Shown here piece by piece: positions 23,300 to 35,286 of a stretch of 64,000 nt of DNA. This DNA is from Saccharina japonica. Taxonomy: Eukaryota > Sar > Phaeophyceae > Laminariales > Laminariaceae. The number at the start of each line of letters is the position of its first letter. Position 1 is the first letter of the stretch. The notes beneath the pieces were generated by a model, which was given only the letters and a program-made list of their open reading frames with translations, had not been told where the DNA came from and ran no database searches. The stretch covers positions 1,099,294-1,163,293 of the forward strand of contig MEHQ01000140.1 of assembly GCA_008828725.1 (NCBI GenBank). The letters run 5' to 3'. Both the position numbers and the translations under genes were made by a program.

Positions 23300-23587
23300 C
23301 GGTTTCCGTGGTTTTCTTATTTCGGAGTGCTTTTGAGTCCAGCGGGATATGTCAATTCTGCATGTGTTTCGGTAAAAACTGCCCAGTTTGTCCTGATACA
23401 CACTCCCGCGTCGATGTGCCATCCCCCACGCCAAAAAACAGGCGATAGTCCTCCTCTCTCTCTGTCTCGTTTCTTTTCTCCTTCCTCCTCTCCTTCCGAC
23501 ATAGACAGGTGGTGCATAAGTGGTCCTCCTCCCTGTGTCTGAAGTTATTCTCTCCTTCCTTTTCTTCTCCCCCCCCTAGCGGATTAG
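23300..23587 (+). repeat. 288-bp direct repeat, copy 2
   Basis: Same length and apparently same sequence as 21931-22218. The left neighbour is a LINE fragment and the right neighbour is unique sequence. Confidence 0.92.
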
Positions 23588-24500
23588 TCGTCTTCTCTCA
23601 GGGCGAGCTTTTGTATCTGTGCACCCGGCGCGGGGTCGCGACGAGGCAGAGCGGTTGTGACCTTGGAGATAATATTTACCGGGGAATTATTGGCATTACG
23701 TACGCATCGTGTCATGTTTTGCTTTCCACTACTAACGTTCATCGCAGTAAGTAAACGTCGATCACTCGTAAACAGCAAGTCAGGCTTACGAGTGGTGTGC
23801 ATCCGCGCCGGGCATGGTCCCGGAGGGCAGAGAGAAAATTCGAGGAGCTTAGGACCTGCCGTCGACGCCAATTGTAAATTGATTGCCTGGGACTGGGACA
23901 CACACACGTATCCCCTTACAGGTTTACCTATTAGGCAGGACTCGCGTTGTCAGTCAAGTGCGTGTGCTGTGTGCTTGGTTAGAAGAACTTTGTTGTGTTC
24001 ATCCTAGTAGGGCGGATAGAGGGTCTGAGAATGAGGGACTCGGCTCTTGCCTCTCCCGTAACCCCTGTCCCCTGTACGTTGTAGTCTAGGCCTGTCAAGC
24101 AGCACGCCATCATTTTCCCGTATTGCTATATATAGATGGTGGGCCCTTTGCGGGCCTTTCAGGGCAATTCTAGACCACTACCAAACACCTGTAGTATGAA
24201 TAAAAATTGTACATGGTATACATACGGAGGAATCCAAAAGAAAATGCTTAATACACGAGACGTTTACCAGGAAAAATATTCGGTGTGTTTTCACAACAAC
24301 CAATAATAAGTTACACAGCATAGTAGTTCAATTTAGAAGAGCTCTTCAATTTATTTACAATTTTCCAGGTTCCAGGTATATCGTGAGAACATATTGTTGA
24401 TACCAGGTATATATTTATAGATTCCTACAGCATCAGTAGTAGCCTACGTACATACATTTCACACAAAACTCTGGCCAGAGACCTAAGCTACTTAGTATCT
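23588..24500. other. Unique interval, no gene recognised
   Basis: Open frames at 23657-24007 (plus) and 23584-23907 (minus) overlap each other. Neither shows a domain. Right half is AT-rich. Confidence 0.4.
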
Positions 24501-24645
24501 TCATCTCGGAGTTCAAAGGTATCCTATATTTTCGGCCAGAGCGGTGCATTGTTACAGTCAGTAGACCGAACAAACAGGGAAAAGTATCTTCTCCCATTTC
24601 TTGTGGCGCGTCTGCTTCTGCCCACGCTGTAAATATATATACAAG

Positions 24646-24815
24646 TAGTGGTCCCTCTATAGTGCCGGTTGAGTCGCAGTGCCGGTCGCCCGCTACACAT
24701 AGTGCCTGTGAAATCGCTTGGCACAGATGAGATTAACCAGTGTGGCAGTGTGCGGAGTAGTGCCGGTTCCCGCTATAGTTCCGGTATTGTTGGCTGGCGC
24801 ATGCCGGCACAATAG
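24646..24815 (+). mobile_element. MITE family 3, copy B
   Basis: Left end TAGTGGTCCCTCTATAGTGCC is uninterrupted. The middle matches copy A (AGTGCCTGTGAAATCG, TTAACCAGTGTGGCAGTG). The right end is degenerate. Confidence 0.85.
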
Positions 24816-25797
24816 ATGAAGCATTACTGCTGTACCTGGCATACGATACATTGTACCCTGGCCTCTAGTAACGTTCGTCTTTAGTTCTGCCCGTCTTTCT
24901 TTTTCTTTTTTTTCTCCCGCAATTTTGCCTGAATTTCGCGTTTGGTCCGCTGGCCATATCCAGCGCGCTTGGCAGAATTACATTGTTTAATCCCCTTGCT
25001 TGTCGATATAGCAAACTATATATATGCCCGTAGGTTCTCCGGAACAAAACGATACAAAAGGACGCCCCAAAATCTCAAAAATCTGATTATCTACCGGGAT
25101 ATTTGTCATTTTACTGCTACTGCTGTAGTTTTTGTTTGTATCTACCGGGGGAGAGGGAACCCACCCGGCGAATCCCGAGAGCTGTCCATCAAGTCTGTCG
25201 CCAAAATCGCGTTGTGAAAAGTGTACCCCCGCCCTAAAGAAAAACCGAAACAAGAAAAACCGAAACACGGTTCATGGATAATAAAGAGGCGAAGTTAATA
25301 TCGGGAAAATAGTAGTATGTATGTCCCTCCTGCACATATGAGCGTTTTAAAGACGTTTTTTGGATTTTTGAACGACCATCCCCACCCCCCGAGAAAAAAA
25401 ACACCATTGGTGCTCGGGAACAGACTCTGGACAAGTTGTCCGGTGCGAAGCATATGCGTAAATCGTACCCAGTACGAAGTAGGAGACCATATGTACTAAC
25501 CGGCCGAGGATACGGATAATACTCGTTTGATATTTCTATCAGAGGCTGAACGGGCATTGTGTCTCCGTCCAGCGTTGATCAGTATTTGTGTTGTGGCGTT
25601 GTTGCTGCTGTCCGGTGTACCGATGTATGTGTCCAGTACGTGCGATCGAAGTATCACACCAAGCTTGCAAGGATGATTTTTCGAGGAAAAAATCGATGAC
25701 TTGATCTACCCGTCTCCGGCCTGACATCTATGTTAGGCTCTCGCTCCCTGTTGCGCTTCCTTTTTCCTTCCCTTTTTTGTATATCCATCTACCCCAT

Positions 25798-26400
25798 GCA
25801 TTTCCGCCCTAATCCACATGTAAGCTTTATCCCCAAGCCGTCGGTGTGAGTCTGTTACCCCCCCCCCCCCCCCCCCCTATAATATATATATATTTATAGG
25901 TTGGGTTGGCGTCGGTTGGCAACGACGCTGTAAAACACGCACTCGCTGCGTGAGCTAGACAACCAGGGTGCCGTTTTTTTTTGTTATTTTTTTTTGGCGG
26001 TCACCAAAGCTGGCGGTCAGTAGATCATTTGTGCGGGGTGGAGAACCTTTGTTCCGCACAAGGGGAATGGTCGTATCACGTAGTGTTAATATGGTAAGGC
26101 GTCCGCGAGGCAGTTACATAGTAAAACCCATTGCTGTCTCCGGAAGTGGCCACACCAGAAATTAAATTAACTCATTGAAGCTGTCGTCCATATGCAAGTC
26201 CGCCTCAGAGGCGGTTCTTAGCAGGATGCAGCTCACCCTCCATGCGACTCGCCCAATACCTCACGGCGTTTCGCGCTTGGTGCAAGCAATGTCTGCCTGG
26301 TTGGTGAAAACCCAACGCGCTCCGTCCCGGCATTGTAGGGATGCGAGGGTCTATGGTCATATGACTACGGCCGTGCACAACATGAGTACACCCCCCCCCC
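25798..26400 (+). mobile_element. C-tailed retroposon, full copy (duplicate of 22352-22955)
   Basis: Leader TTTCCGCCCTAATCC, C-run at 25859-25877, the same body and the end ATGAGTACACCCCC. Differences from the 22.4-kb copy are a few single bases. Confidence 0.9.
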
Positions 26401-27110
26401 CAGCAGGACGCAGCTCACCCTCACATCGACTCGCCCAATACCTCACGGCGCTTCGCGCTTGGTACAATCAATGTCTGCCTGGTTGGTGAAAACCCAACGT
26501 GCTCCGTCCCGGCATTGTAGGGATGCGAGGGTCTATGGTCATATGACTACGGCCGTGCACGAATGAGTACACCCCCCCCTGCCGTGAACCCACCTGCTCC
26601 GACCGCATGTAGGGATGCGAGGGTCTATGGTCATACGACTACGGCCATGCATGAAAATGAAGCACCCCTCCCATCCCTGAGAATGACGACGCCAGAAACG
26701 AAAGGAAGTGCCAGTAGCCGGAGAGGAGGAAGAGTGCACAGAATTGCCCATGTGTCAAAGCCTAGAAGTAGAATTCAGAGTAGTGGACACAGTAATGGGA
26801 GAAGGAATACAAGGAGGAAACGGGATGTGTTAGAGGAGAGCAGAGAAAAAATAGACGGATGTGCATGGAGCAATTTGTACACTAAGTAGCGAGAAAACGA
26901 TCGCTATCTAGGAGATAGCAGAGGCCACAGGCGGCGAACAGAAGGGATAATAATTAGCAAATATTGTATTATGTAATTGCGCAAAAATAACGTAATGAAC
27001 GCCAAGTTTGGAGGTGTCTCTATTAGGATAGGACGGTCTCCTCTCGAAGCGAGCGTGGTCAATGGTTCAAAATGACTAAGGCAAGAGCACAAACTGATAC
27101 CCCCCCCCCT
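26401..27110 (+). mobile_element. Tandem C-tailed tails and 5'-truncated LINE copy, indel-rich
   Basis: Tails at 26401-26578 and 26579-26665 are followed by a LINE-sense piece to 27110. The LINE piece contains ACAAGGAGGAAACGGGATGTG, TAGCGAGAAAACGATCGC, and the ending GCGTGGTCAATGGTTCAAAATGACT before a C-run. Compared with other copies it carries many 1-3 bp indels that destroy the reading frame. Confidence 0.75.
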
Positions 27111-27119
27111 CTCAGGCGA

Positions 27120-27400
27120 TACCCAGCGAATGGCACTACACCAGACAAAGAATTAACCAATCAATGAAGGCTGATCGTCTGCAAGCAAGTCCCTCAGAGA
27201 GCGTTCTTAGCAGCGATGCACGCTCACACTCCATGCACTCGCCCAATCACTCACGGCCGCCTTCCGTGGTGCAAGAGCATGTCTTCGCCTGGTGCGAAAA
27301 CCACGTGCTCCGTCCCGGCTGTAGGGACGAGAGCGTCAGTGTCATACGACTACGGCCCATGCACGATCATGATACCCCCCCACCCCCCCCCCGCCCGCCC
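27120..27400 (+). mobile_element. Degenerate C-tailed retroposon 3' half
   Basis: Matches the family from the AATTAACTCATTGAAGC region to the ACGACTACGGCC..CATGAT end, with many small indels, followed by a C-run at 27377-27392. Confidence 0.7.
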
Positions 27401-27439
27401 TGCCTCCGGTAGCTCTCCTGCGACTCCGCAATTGGAGTT

Positions 27440-27905
27440 TGAACCTAAGTAGACCCTCCTCAAGATGGCTACCTGTGTAATAACCGATACTATCTGCAAG
27501 AGGCTCTCCTTGCGGATTTCCTTTTGTAGCAAGGAACCATCGATCCTTTTCCCCCCCCGCTACACGTGTCGCCAGCTGATCGCCGAGGCTGCTATCAACC
27601 TGCTTACCTTCTCCTTCAAGATGCCCAAAGCTAAGCTTTCCACCACGGGCGCGGAAAGTTCTGTGGCTCCGCTTGTCGAAGGACCCCTCGTCGCAGATGA
27701 ATGAGCGTTGCTCGCGCGCCTCGGAGGTAGAGGCAGAAGATATCGATATATGCGTCGCGGTCAGCGCTTTCGCCTCGCAGATATAGAATGTACCCCCCCC
27801 CCCCCCCGCGCTTGCGAGTCTGCGTGGGTTCCGTCCAGAGCTACTACTCCGGGTTCGGCGCGGCCCGAAGAAGCCCTCCTCTCTCCTGATAGCGACGGCC
27901 ATTTA
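27440..27905. other. GC-rich island with overlapping open frames, no assignable gene
   Basis: A minus frame (27342-27902) and two plus frames (27465-27704, 27708-27908) are open across the same DNA. None has a motif I recognise, and splice sites do not extend them. It could be an old coding fragment or chance openness in GC-rich DNA. Confidence 0.35.
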
Positions 27906-27974
27906 TGATTTTAGATGTCCGTTCTCGGGCTCCGATGCTCCGTGGAGGGCTTGTACACGCGCGGAATACCGTAT

Positions 27975-28080
27975 CACCCGGGGTGATAAGAGAATACACT
28001 GGGTGATAAAACAACACACTGGGTGATAATATAACGAACTGGGTGATAATATAGCACACTGCGTGATAAGATATAACACC
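27975..28080 (+). repeat. Tandem repeat of about 22 bp (CACTGGGTGATAA)
   Basis: Five units of ACACTGGGTGATAAxATA type. Confidence 0.9.
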
Positions 28081-28460
28081 CCCTCGGATGAATTTCCAAG
28101 CCGATTTTCTCTTGACGACAACGGGGAGAGTGCAAAGCGCAAAGAGCGATGCGTCTATCTATGGAAAGATCCTCGACGAGTGTTTTTTTTTTTCCAAAGC
28201 CACCATTTTTGTTGTTTTGTGCCCTCCCCTACCCCCCCCCCCCCCCCCCCCGTTTTTTTTTTTGGGGGGGGGGGGAATCGGCCCGGAAACTCATGCCGGG
28301 TGTGGGTGGGTGGGTGTAACGTTGCGTGTTTTACGGTAGAAGATGCCATGTGTGATTCATAGAACCGGTACAACATTCGATGACGATTTTTTGGTATAGG
28401 GCTGCACCATCGTTTTTCTCGACTCGACGACAGAAACACGTACCAGGTATGATACATATA

Positions 28461-28545
28461 TACCATTCTCGACCAGAAATGTAAGGACCGTTGTATCTTC
28501 ATCGTAATGCTTAAAACGGTCCTTACATTTATGTCCAGAGTGGTA
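28461..28545. mobile_element. MITE family 1
   Basis: TA-flanked. Ends CCATTCTCGACCAGAAATGT and its inverse near CATTTATGTCCAGAGTGG, inner GGACCGT/ACGGTCC. Confidence 0.85.
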
Positions 28546-28826
28546 TCATACATGTCAGGTACACAGCAGTAGCAGAGTGAATATTGGCCGACAAGCAAGA
28601 AATAATTCGGTGAAAAAAATAAGCAGCTCTCCTTCTTTCGGGATGCCAAGAAATTTGGATCGTGAAAAAGGCACATCTATCTATTAAGAGCTTTCTATAC
28701 GTACGTATACTCTAACGTATGTATGTATATGTATACTGTGTATGTATATGTATACTTCACACATGGTCAGCCACGCGACGAGCGCCAGCACCACATCCTA
28801 CTATTAATAGTACGGAAGACCATAGT

Positions 28827-28943
28827 ACGGAGGACCATAGTACATAGGACCAAACATTGTCACTAAAAATTGGTAAATATCAAGGTGTTTCGTGTGTACC
28901 ATACGAAGGTCCTACATACTGGTATTTACTATGGTCCCCCGTA
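28827..28943. mobile_element. MITE family 2 (TA-CGGGGGACCATAG ends)
   Basis: 117 bp. Starts TACGGAGGACCATAG and ends CTATGGTCCCCCGTA. Inner words GGTAAATA and GTGTACCATACGAAGGTCC. Other copies are at about 29436-29570, 29999-30130, 40948-41040 and 59681-59796. TA flanks suggest a TA-targeting transposase. Confidence 0.85.
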
Positions 28944-29054
28944 ATCGATCCTACCAGGTACCCCTTTCGACAGAAGTGTACGGAGCCACTGGTGTGTGGA
29001 CATCATCGGCACCCGACGGTCCTTACATTTCCGTCCAGAATGGTGCTACAGGTA

Positions 29055-29180
29055 TTGAAAAAAAAAAAAAAAAACAGCTGTGAGATCGAGGATTTCGTCG
29101 AAACTCATCTTTGCAAGCTGAGTGGGATACTTCGACCGCGCGTACTTACGGGTTATGTATGTCCTCATGCAGGATGTACT
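29055..29180 (-). mobile_element. T-tailed short interspersed family
   Basis: Plus strand: A16 run, then CAGCTGTGAGATCGAGG, TTCGTCGAAACTCATC, GATACTTCGACCGCGCG and TATGTCCTCATG. The element therefore reads on the minus strand and ends in a T-run. Confidence 0.75.
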
Positions 29181-29435
29181 AGGCTATATATATATATCCA
29201 TATATCTATTTATATCCACCATGTATACATGTTGAAACCATTTTAGTACTGCGCTGCACAGAAACATAAGTCTGACCCTAATTCCAAGTCATTTTCGCCC
29301 CAAACGAGAGTGCGCTCTTATAGGGATTTTACCTTTGGGACTCCTTTGAAGGTATGTACAAGGGATATACCTGGTATATGTATACTTGACACATGGTCAG
29401 CGACGAGCGCCAGCACCACATCCTACTAATAATGC

Positions 29436-29570
29436 TACGGGGGACCATAGCAAATAGGGACCAACGAGGCACATAAAAACCTACGAAGTATATATTTATC
29501 TAGTTTTACTAACAATATTTGGTAAATAGCTAGGTTTTTGTGTGTACCATACGAAGGTCCTAAACGATGA
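29436..29570. mobile_element. MITE family 2, interrupted copy
   Basis: Starts TACGGGGGACCATAGC and ends near GAAGGTCCTAAAC. On the minus strand it reads AAATATATACTTCGTAGG where other copies read AAACATATAGG, that is, a CTTCGTA insertion at TA. Confidence 0.75.
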
Positions 29571-29998
29571 CAACTTATTTGGTGTTGTTGTCAACCGTCT
29601 ACGAGCAGCGTGGGCGCCTATGATAGCAGTACGGGGGCACATATATAGGATCATGTAACGCCCGTGCCGTATACCACAACTCCTTGCATTTTATATATAT
29701 ATATATATATGACAACTCGGACACCAACCTCTAGTATCATCACCATCCCCCAATCAAACCAAGCAGTGGCCGCCGTCGCTGTATTCGTCACTTTTTATCA
29801 CCATTTTTTTTTTTCTCTCTCTCTCTCTCAAGTTCCAAGAGGGCCAAGCAAGGTTCGCGGCTTAATTACGGTTTCGGTCTCCCTGAGAGTGTGCGAGTAT
29901 AGATTATACCAGGTAGGTGCTGTAGGTGTTTCTTGTTGGTGAGGCCATACCTATATATGTACTGTCATAAAACTAAAGCAGTACTTGATTATTTTTTC

Positions 29999-30130
29999 AA
30001 GGGACCAGAGCAAAGAGACCTACTACTGCTGTGCACACAAAAATCTACCTCTGATACATACTTCGTATGTATTTACCTATTTTTACCACCATTATTTTGG
30101 CCCTATTTACTACTATGATCCTCCCCGTAG
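29999..30130. mobile_element. MITE family 2, diverged copy
   Basis: Shares AAAAATCTACCT, TATTTACCTATTTTTACC and a right end CTACTATGATCCTCCCCGTA. Confidence 0.6.
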
Positions 30131-30139
30131 GACTTGATT

Positions 30140-32640
30140 TTTATTTCATTTAATGTGTGTACGTACTTTTACCGGTATCACTACAGTCTGTAGACTGTAG
30201 ACTACCAATATAGACTAATTTGTCATGAATGACTTTTTATGCATCATGATGTGCGAATTTCTTCTTGCAGCAAGTAATTGTTTGTACATTGATTGTATGC
30301 ACCAGGTCCGGGTATATCACATATAACCAGATATATGGGCGACTTATATATGTCATCCATCATCATTCCTCCCGCCCCCCCCCCCTCCCCCCCCCGCCGA
30401 TTCCCCATTTATTTGTCGTTTGTATATATGTACGCACACACACACACGGCGGGCAGCTGGCGGCAGGACTCTCGGATCGCGGATCGCAAGCAAGGGGCTC
30501 TCTCGCCCAATCGATGTATGCGGTGCCTGCCCAATCATGAGCCGGTCCAACGTGCGGGGAATACCACATGAACACATGAACCATGGGTATTCTATTACTA
30601 TATTTTCCTGATGTGAGATCGGCATTCTTCGTTGATTGTTTGATTAGTACCATTTTTGTGGGTGAAAATGTAAGGACCGTTGGGTATTCATGATGAATAC
30701 GTACCCTACGTTTCCGGTCCTGAGGGGTATGCCGCAAAATAAGAGGGAAGACGAGGTTGTATATAGGAAAGTGCAAAACAGGAAGAGTATACTCGTATAT
30801 ACCGATTTTTAGGCTGGAGGTATAATTGGTCGAAAAAACTACTGTGGATCATCAACGTTTTATACATGGTTTGGTATCTCTGTGTCGTGGTTTTGTGACC
30901 ACAGAACTGGTACCTTTTAGGATGAAAAATCGGCGCGGACACTGGGTGTGCTGGATGTCGACGGGTAGAAAGGAAGGTTTAATGTGAAGGAACACACACA
31001 CCGACACCCTATTCAGAAAGTAAATTATTGGGCAAAAAAGGAAAGGCGCGCAGAAATTTAAGGTCCCTTATACTGGTTTCCGCGCAGGGTCCTTAAAAGG
31101 GGCTTTTACCTGCTCTAGTTTAGTTGATCGTAAAGTGTGCTATGCCTTCTCCCCTTGTTTGATTTCCGGTCGGGTGTTCTTTTATTTCCTACTGCTGCTG
31201 CTGCCCTTGCGTGTTCTGCACATCAAACATTTTTTTTTTTTTTTTTTCTGCCGGTCGTCGATCCAGGACATCCATTATTAATAATGTTTCATCCTAGACA
31301 GATATGATATATGATACAAACGAGCTCTGCAATCACGAACATACGAACCAGACGACGAACCAGACGAAAATACATCGCAAATATATACAGCAGTACTGCA
31401 GCTGGTACATGAGTGATCGAGGTTTCAGCTGGAACATTGTCGGAGCGCTCAGCGCGTATCATACATACATAAACATAAATAAATAAAGTGAAGTAATCAA
31501 TATATTGCGAAAATGATTCGTTGATAAGATAGATGGAAGGTTGTGTTGACGATATTGTGACGAGGAAGATCGTACAGAGTGGTAATAGGAGAGAAAAAGT
31601 TGACGCGCAGCAGCAGGAGGGTAGAGGGAGGGGGGTTTTGATTTTTTCTTTTGCAGCTCGATATACTATCTATCTGCTATCTATGCCCTCTCCGCTACTT
31701 CGCTTGCGTCCCGGATGCGCATACACACACATATATATAGATATGCATGCATGTATAATATATATATATAAATATATTTCTATCCAATATCAATCGACTA
31801 CTTTAATTACCTGGCATGGAGGCGAGTCGACGAGGGAAGAAAGGGCCGAAGTCTTCTCGCGATAAAAATGCAAGGCACCAACCGTACGTAGTGGTGAGGA
31901 GGGAGAAGAGCCTACTTTGTGACCCCGGATCTGAGTTACAACTACTGTAGGAAGGAGAGAGAAAAGAAAGGCGAAGATAATAAATGGGATGGAAAATTAT
32001 AAATATGTTTATATACAAGGGCTCCGCATGGGTGCCGGCGATTCGCCGGCACCCATGCTTCGGATAGGACATATACCTGGTACATTACTGTAGTTATTTG
32101 GTACCATCCTTGCTATTCACGACAGTGTGATGGCGCTCGCTCGTATTTCGATACCTGACGCCCACGTGCAGAATCAAGGCAATGCCAAGGGTTGCAGGGA
32201 GAAGGGAATATTCAGTTCGCAACCTCATTTCTCAGTCTCAACAGTCAGTCTCAGAAAGGCAATCAGTCGCATTCGGTGTTCCCTGGATAGTCTCAGTCCT
32301 CAGGATAGTTTGTGAGATTTACGACAACAACAATCTGATGGCGCTCGCTCGTGTTTTGACATCTGACACATACTACGTGCAGAATCAAGGCAATGCCTTG
32401 CAGGAAGAAGGAAACGCTACTACTGCTGTAATTGCTGATACTCAGTTCGCAACTTCATTCTCAGTCTCTGTCAGAAATGCACCAGTCGAGGTCCCGGTGG
32501 CGGGCTCAGTTTCAGTTTTGGCACGTGCGGCAAAAACACTCCGTGCCGAGCAAGCGGTTCCGCATGGATATGCGAAGTCGAGGCAACGGGGGGGAAATCT
32601 CAATTATTCTCTGACTCTCGTGTGTCTGAGCAGACTCGTA
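30140..32640. other. AT-rich intergenic interval
   Basis: No coding exon recognised. It contains C-run/AC-repeat sequence at 30370-30450, degenerate MITE-1 remnants near 30655-30735 and 31040-31105, and a T-run at 31230. Two diverged copies of a roughly 130-bp sequence lie at about 32125-32255 and 32335-32465 (GATGGCGCTCGCTCGT, GTGCAGAATCAAGGCAATGCC). Confidence 0.5.
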
Positions 32641-32830
32641 TCTAGCACTGTACACTACAACAAACAGTAGTACTGCTGTACAGCAGTACGTACTACACAA
32701 CAGCACTCAGCAATACAGTACACACCAGCTACTCGCTACGTCGTACATACAGTACTCGTACCTGGTACTACTCTTACGTACTGCTGTTTGTTCTTGTACG
32801 TATTACAGCCAGGCACAGCAGTAATATCTC
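32640..32830. repeat. Dense cluster of TAC..GTA words
   Basis: Consecutive overlapping words: TACTGCTGTA (32671), TACAGCAGTA (32679), TACGTA, TACAGTA, TACTCGTA, TACCTGGTA (32759), TACGTA. Neighbouring words share their TA, as expected if each arose inside an earlier one. Confidence 0.7.
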
Positions 32831-33614
32831 TACGCTGAAAAATAAGCTACAGTACTGTTGTACTGAATCCGCCCGAAAAAAAATCAGCCGAGTTTTCATT
32901 CATCCGTGGATCTTTGAGTTTTTAATTGAGGCGAGATATTTTGAGTTGAGACTCGCACCACAAATATCTCTCTCAGCAGCAACAGCACCACGCATATCAT
33001 CCTCAGCGGCCAGTAGAGCCGAGATATCTCCTCAAGATCCACGCACTTCGAGGTCGCTGCGCTCGGCGGCGGCGCTTGACTCGAGAGTGCGCGCGGGCGG
33101 AAAGTCACGGGCGGAGGCTGAGGGGGGCGACCCTCGAGAAGAGCGGGCGAAAAAGCCAACGCGAGGCCGTCGAAAGGGGTCCCGAGTGTGACTCTGGTCT
33201 GAAGCCAAGTGAGAGCCCAAGAGGTCCAAGATCACCACAGCGAGCGTCAAGGAACGTATATATATCTATATAGTATCCATATGTAATACTGGTGTGTATT
33301 TTTATGTATGGTTTATTCTACCAGTACATTTGTAAAATGGTCACACGCATCCCCTACAAAGTATTTTCCTATCAAGCAGATCCGTCGTTGCCACTCACTT
33401 GTGTTTCGTTGCAAGAGCTCTGTTGGGGTTTCCAATTCGAGCGGATCAGGGGCTCCGCTTTGCCTCGCCCCGAACCCCCATTCCCTACTTGTATAGGCCT
33501 TCCGATTATTTCGCACACCCCATTTCCGGTATTCCTGAATCCTGGGCCTTCAGCATCTACCAGGTACCAGATACGGGTTTTCCTGCGCAATGACATAACA
33601 CTAGCCCACCCTGG

Positions 33615-33905
33615 TGATGCCTATACACAGAAATTTGGGAGGTTCGGGGAAACACCGGCTCAACGAACTTGGAACGAAATCGAAGATGGTGTATGATGCG
33701 GCTCCTCAAAACCCACTCCCACACGTCTACCCTGCGAGGCTACGAAGCCAAGTGTGAGCAAATATAAAACAGAAGTTTGGAAGTTTTGGGGAAACGCCGG
33801 TTGTCCACGAAGTAGAACACGAGTCGTAGGATTGGATAGATGCGGCTCCTCAAAGCCCACTCCCACACCTCTACTCTGCGACGCTACGAAGCCTCGCGAA
33901 GGAAC
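33615..33905 (+). repeat. Tandem repeat of about 135-140 bp, two units plus a partial
   Basis: Units share TTTGGGGAAACRCCGG, GATGCGGCTCCTCAAA, CCCACTCCCACAC and GCTACGAAGCC. Confidence 0.85.
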
Positions 33906-34002
33906 GCCGAAATGGGGAAACGAAAGGAGGCCTACGTACCCGCAAGGGGCTAAAAACAACGTCAGATGCCTACGCTACCGCCACAGCCCCAACGAAGGGG
34001 GG

Positions 34003-34395
34003 GGGGGTGTATTAATGTCATGCATGGCCGTACGTAGGCGTATGTCAATAGATCCTCGCATCCCTACAATGACGGGATGGAGCACGTCGGGTTTTCACCA
34101 ACCAGGCAGACATTGATTGTGCTTGCACCAAGCGTGAAGCGCCGTGGGGTGTTGAGCGAGTCGCATGAAGGGTGAGTGAGCTGCATCCTTCTAAGAACCG
34201 CTTCTGAGGCGGACTTGCATGTGGACGACAGCCTCCAACGAATTGATTTTATGTATGGTGTGTTCACTTCCAGAGGCAGCAATGGGAGTACTATGTATCT
34301 TCCCGGTGGGTGCCTCACCGTATACACATTACGTGGTACGACCATTCCCCTTGTGCGGAGGTTCCCTACCCCGCACAAATGATCCTTGCGGGAGG
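34003..34395 (-). mobile_element. C-tailed retroposon, 5'-truncated copy
   Basis: Minus-strand copy beginning at a G-run (33999-34007) with CATGCATGGCCGTA and running to GTGCGGAGGTTCCC. The far part of the family is missing. Confidence 0.8.
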
Positions 34396-34499
34396 GGGGG
34401 GGCGGAAATGTCTCGCTGAGAAAAACGGAACACAAAAAACTATAGTCCTGTGCCGCGGAACGGGTGGCCATATTACCCGAGCCACATCCGTCGATGAGT

Positions 34500-34805
34500 T
34501 GGGGGGGGGGGGGGGAGGGGCGTACTCATTTGTTGCTTGCCTTAATCATTTGACCATTGACCACGCATCCATTTCGAGACGGATGAGCGGGGAGGGGGGC
34601 GTTTATGTTCTGCTTTACGATGNGTGTTCACCAGGCAGGCCGCTGTCAAGGCCACCACGTAAATTACCTTCGTTGGTTGCGCGCGGGCGGGGGGAGGGGC
34701 GTACTCATTTGTTGCTTGCCTTAATCATTTGACCATTGACCACGCATCCATTTCGAGACGGATGAGCGGGGAGGGGGGCGTTTATGTTCTGCTTTACGAT
34801 GTATG
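34500..34805 (-). mobile_element. Two tandem LINE 3' tails
   Basis: Two units of about 110 bp (34505-34622 and 34690-34805), each G-run, then GGGCGTACTCATTTGTTGC, TGACCATTGACCACGCATCC and GCGTTTATGTTCTGC. The first unit contains an unresolved base at 34623. Confidence 0.8.
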
Positions 34806-35286
34806 CATGTATGCATATGTCATACCCATACGTGTGTGTGCTTTCGTACGTACGCAGCGAAGCACAACAGGTCGTCCCCGTGGGAGTAGCGTATTTCCCA
34901 TTCATACTTACCTGGTATAGTATTGCGAGTAATATTTTAATATATTGTATACCTGGTATGATATTAATATTGTACTTCGTACATTAGTTACGAGTATCAC
35001 CTGGTATATTTCTGTTTGAACGATCACTCGTGCAGGTTTGTTGGGGAACAGTCCGGCTGACGTACACAGGATATAGGATACGTATTGCGTGGCTCCTCTA
35101 CGACCACGACGACAGCCACGCACACATGTGCAATGTAAACCTGGTACTATTTTCACTTCGTATGTACGCATACAACATCTGTACGTACGTATTCATACCC
35201 ATGACGATTGTGATAGAATACCACGCCTATGCAGCTACGTAGCAAGCTGTGTCGCTGCCTCACCAGTAAACCGCAGCGACATTATA

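Noticed and set aside
27342-27902. 186-codon minus-strand open frame
   Set aside because: Part lies in a degenerate retroposon tail and two plus frames are equally open. No recognisable domain.
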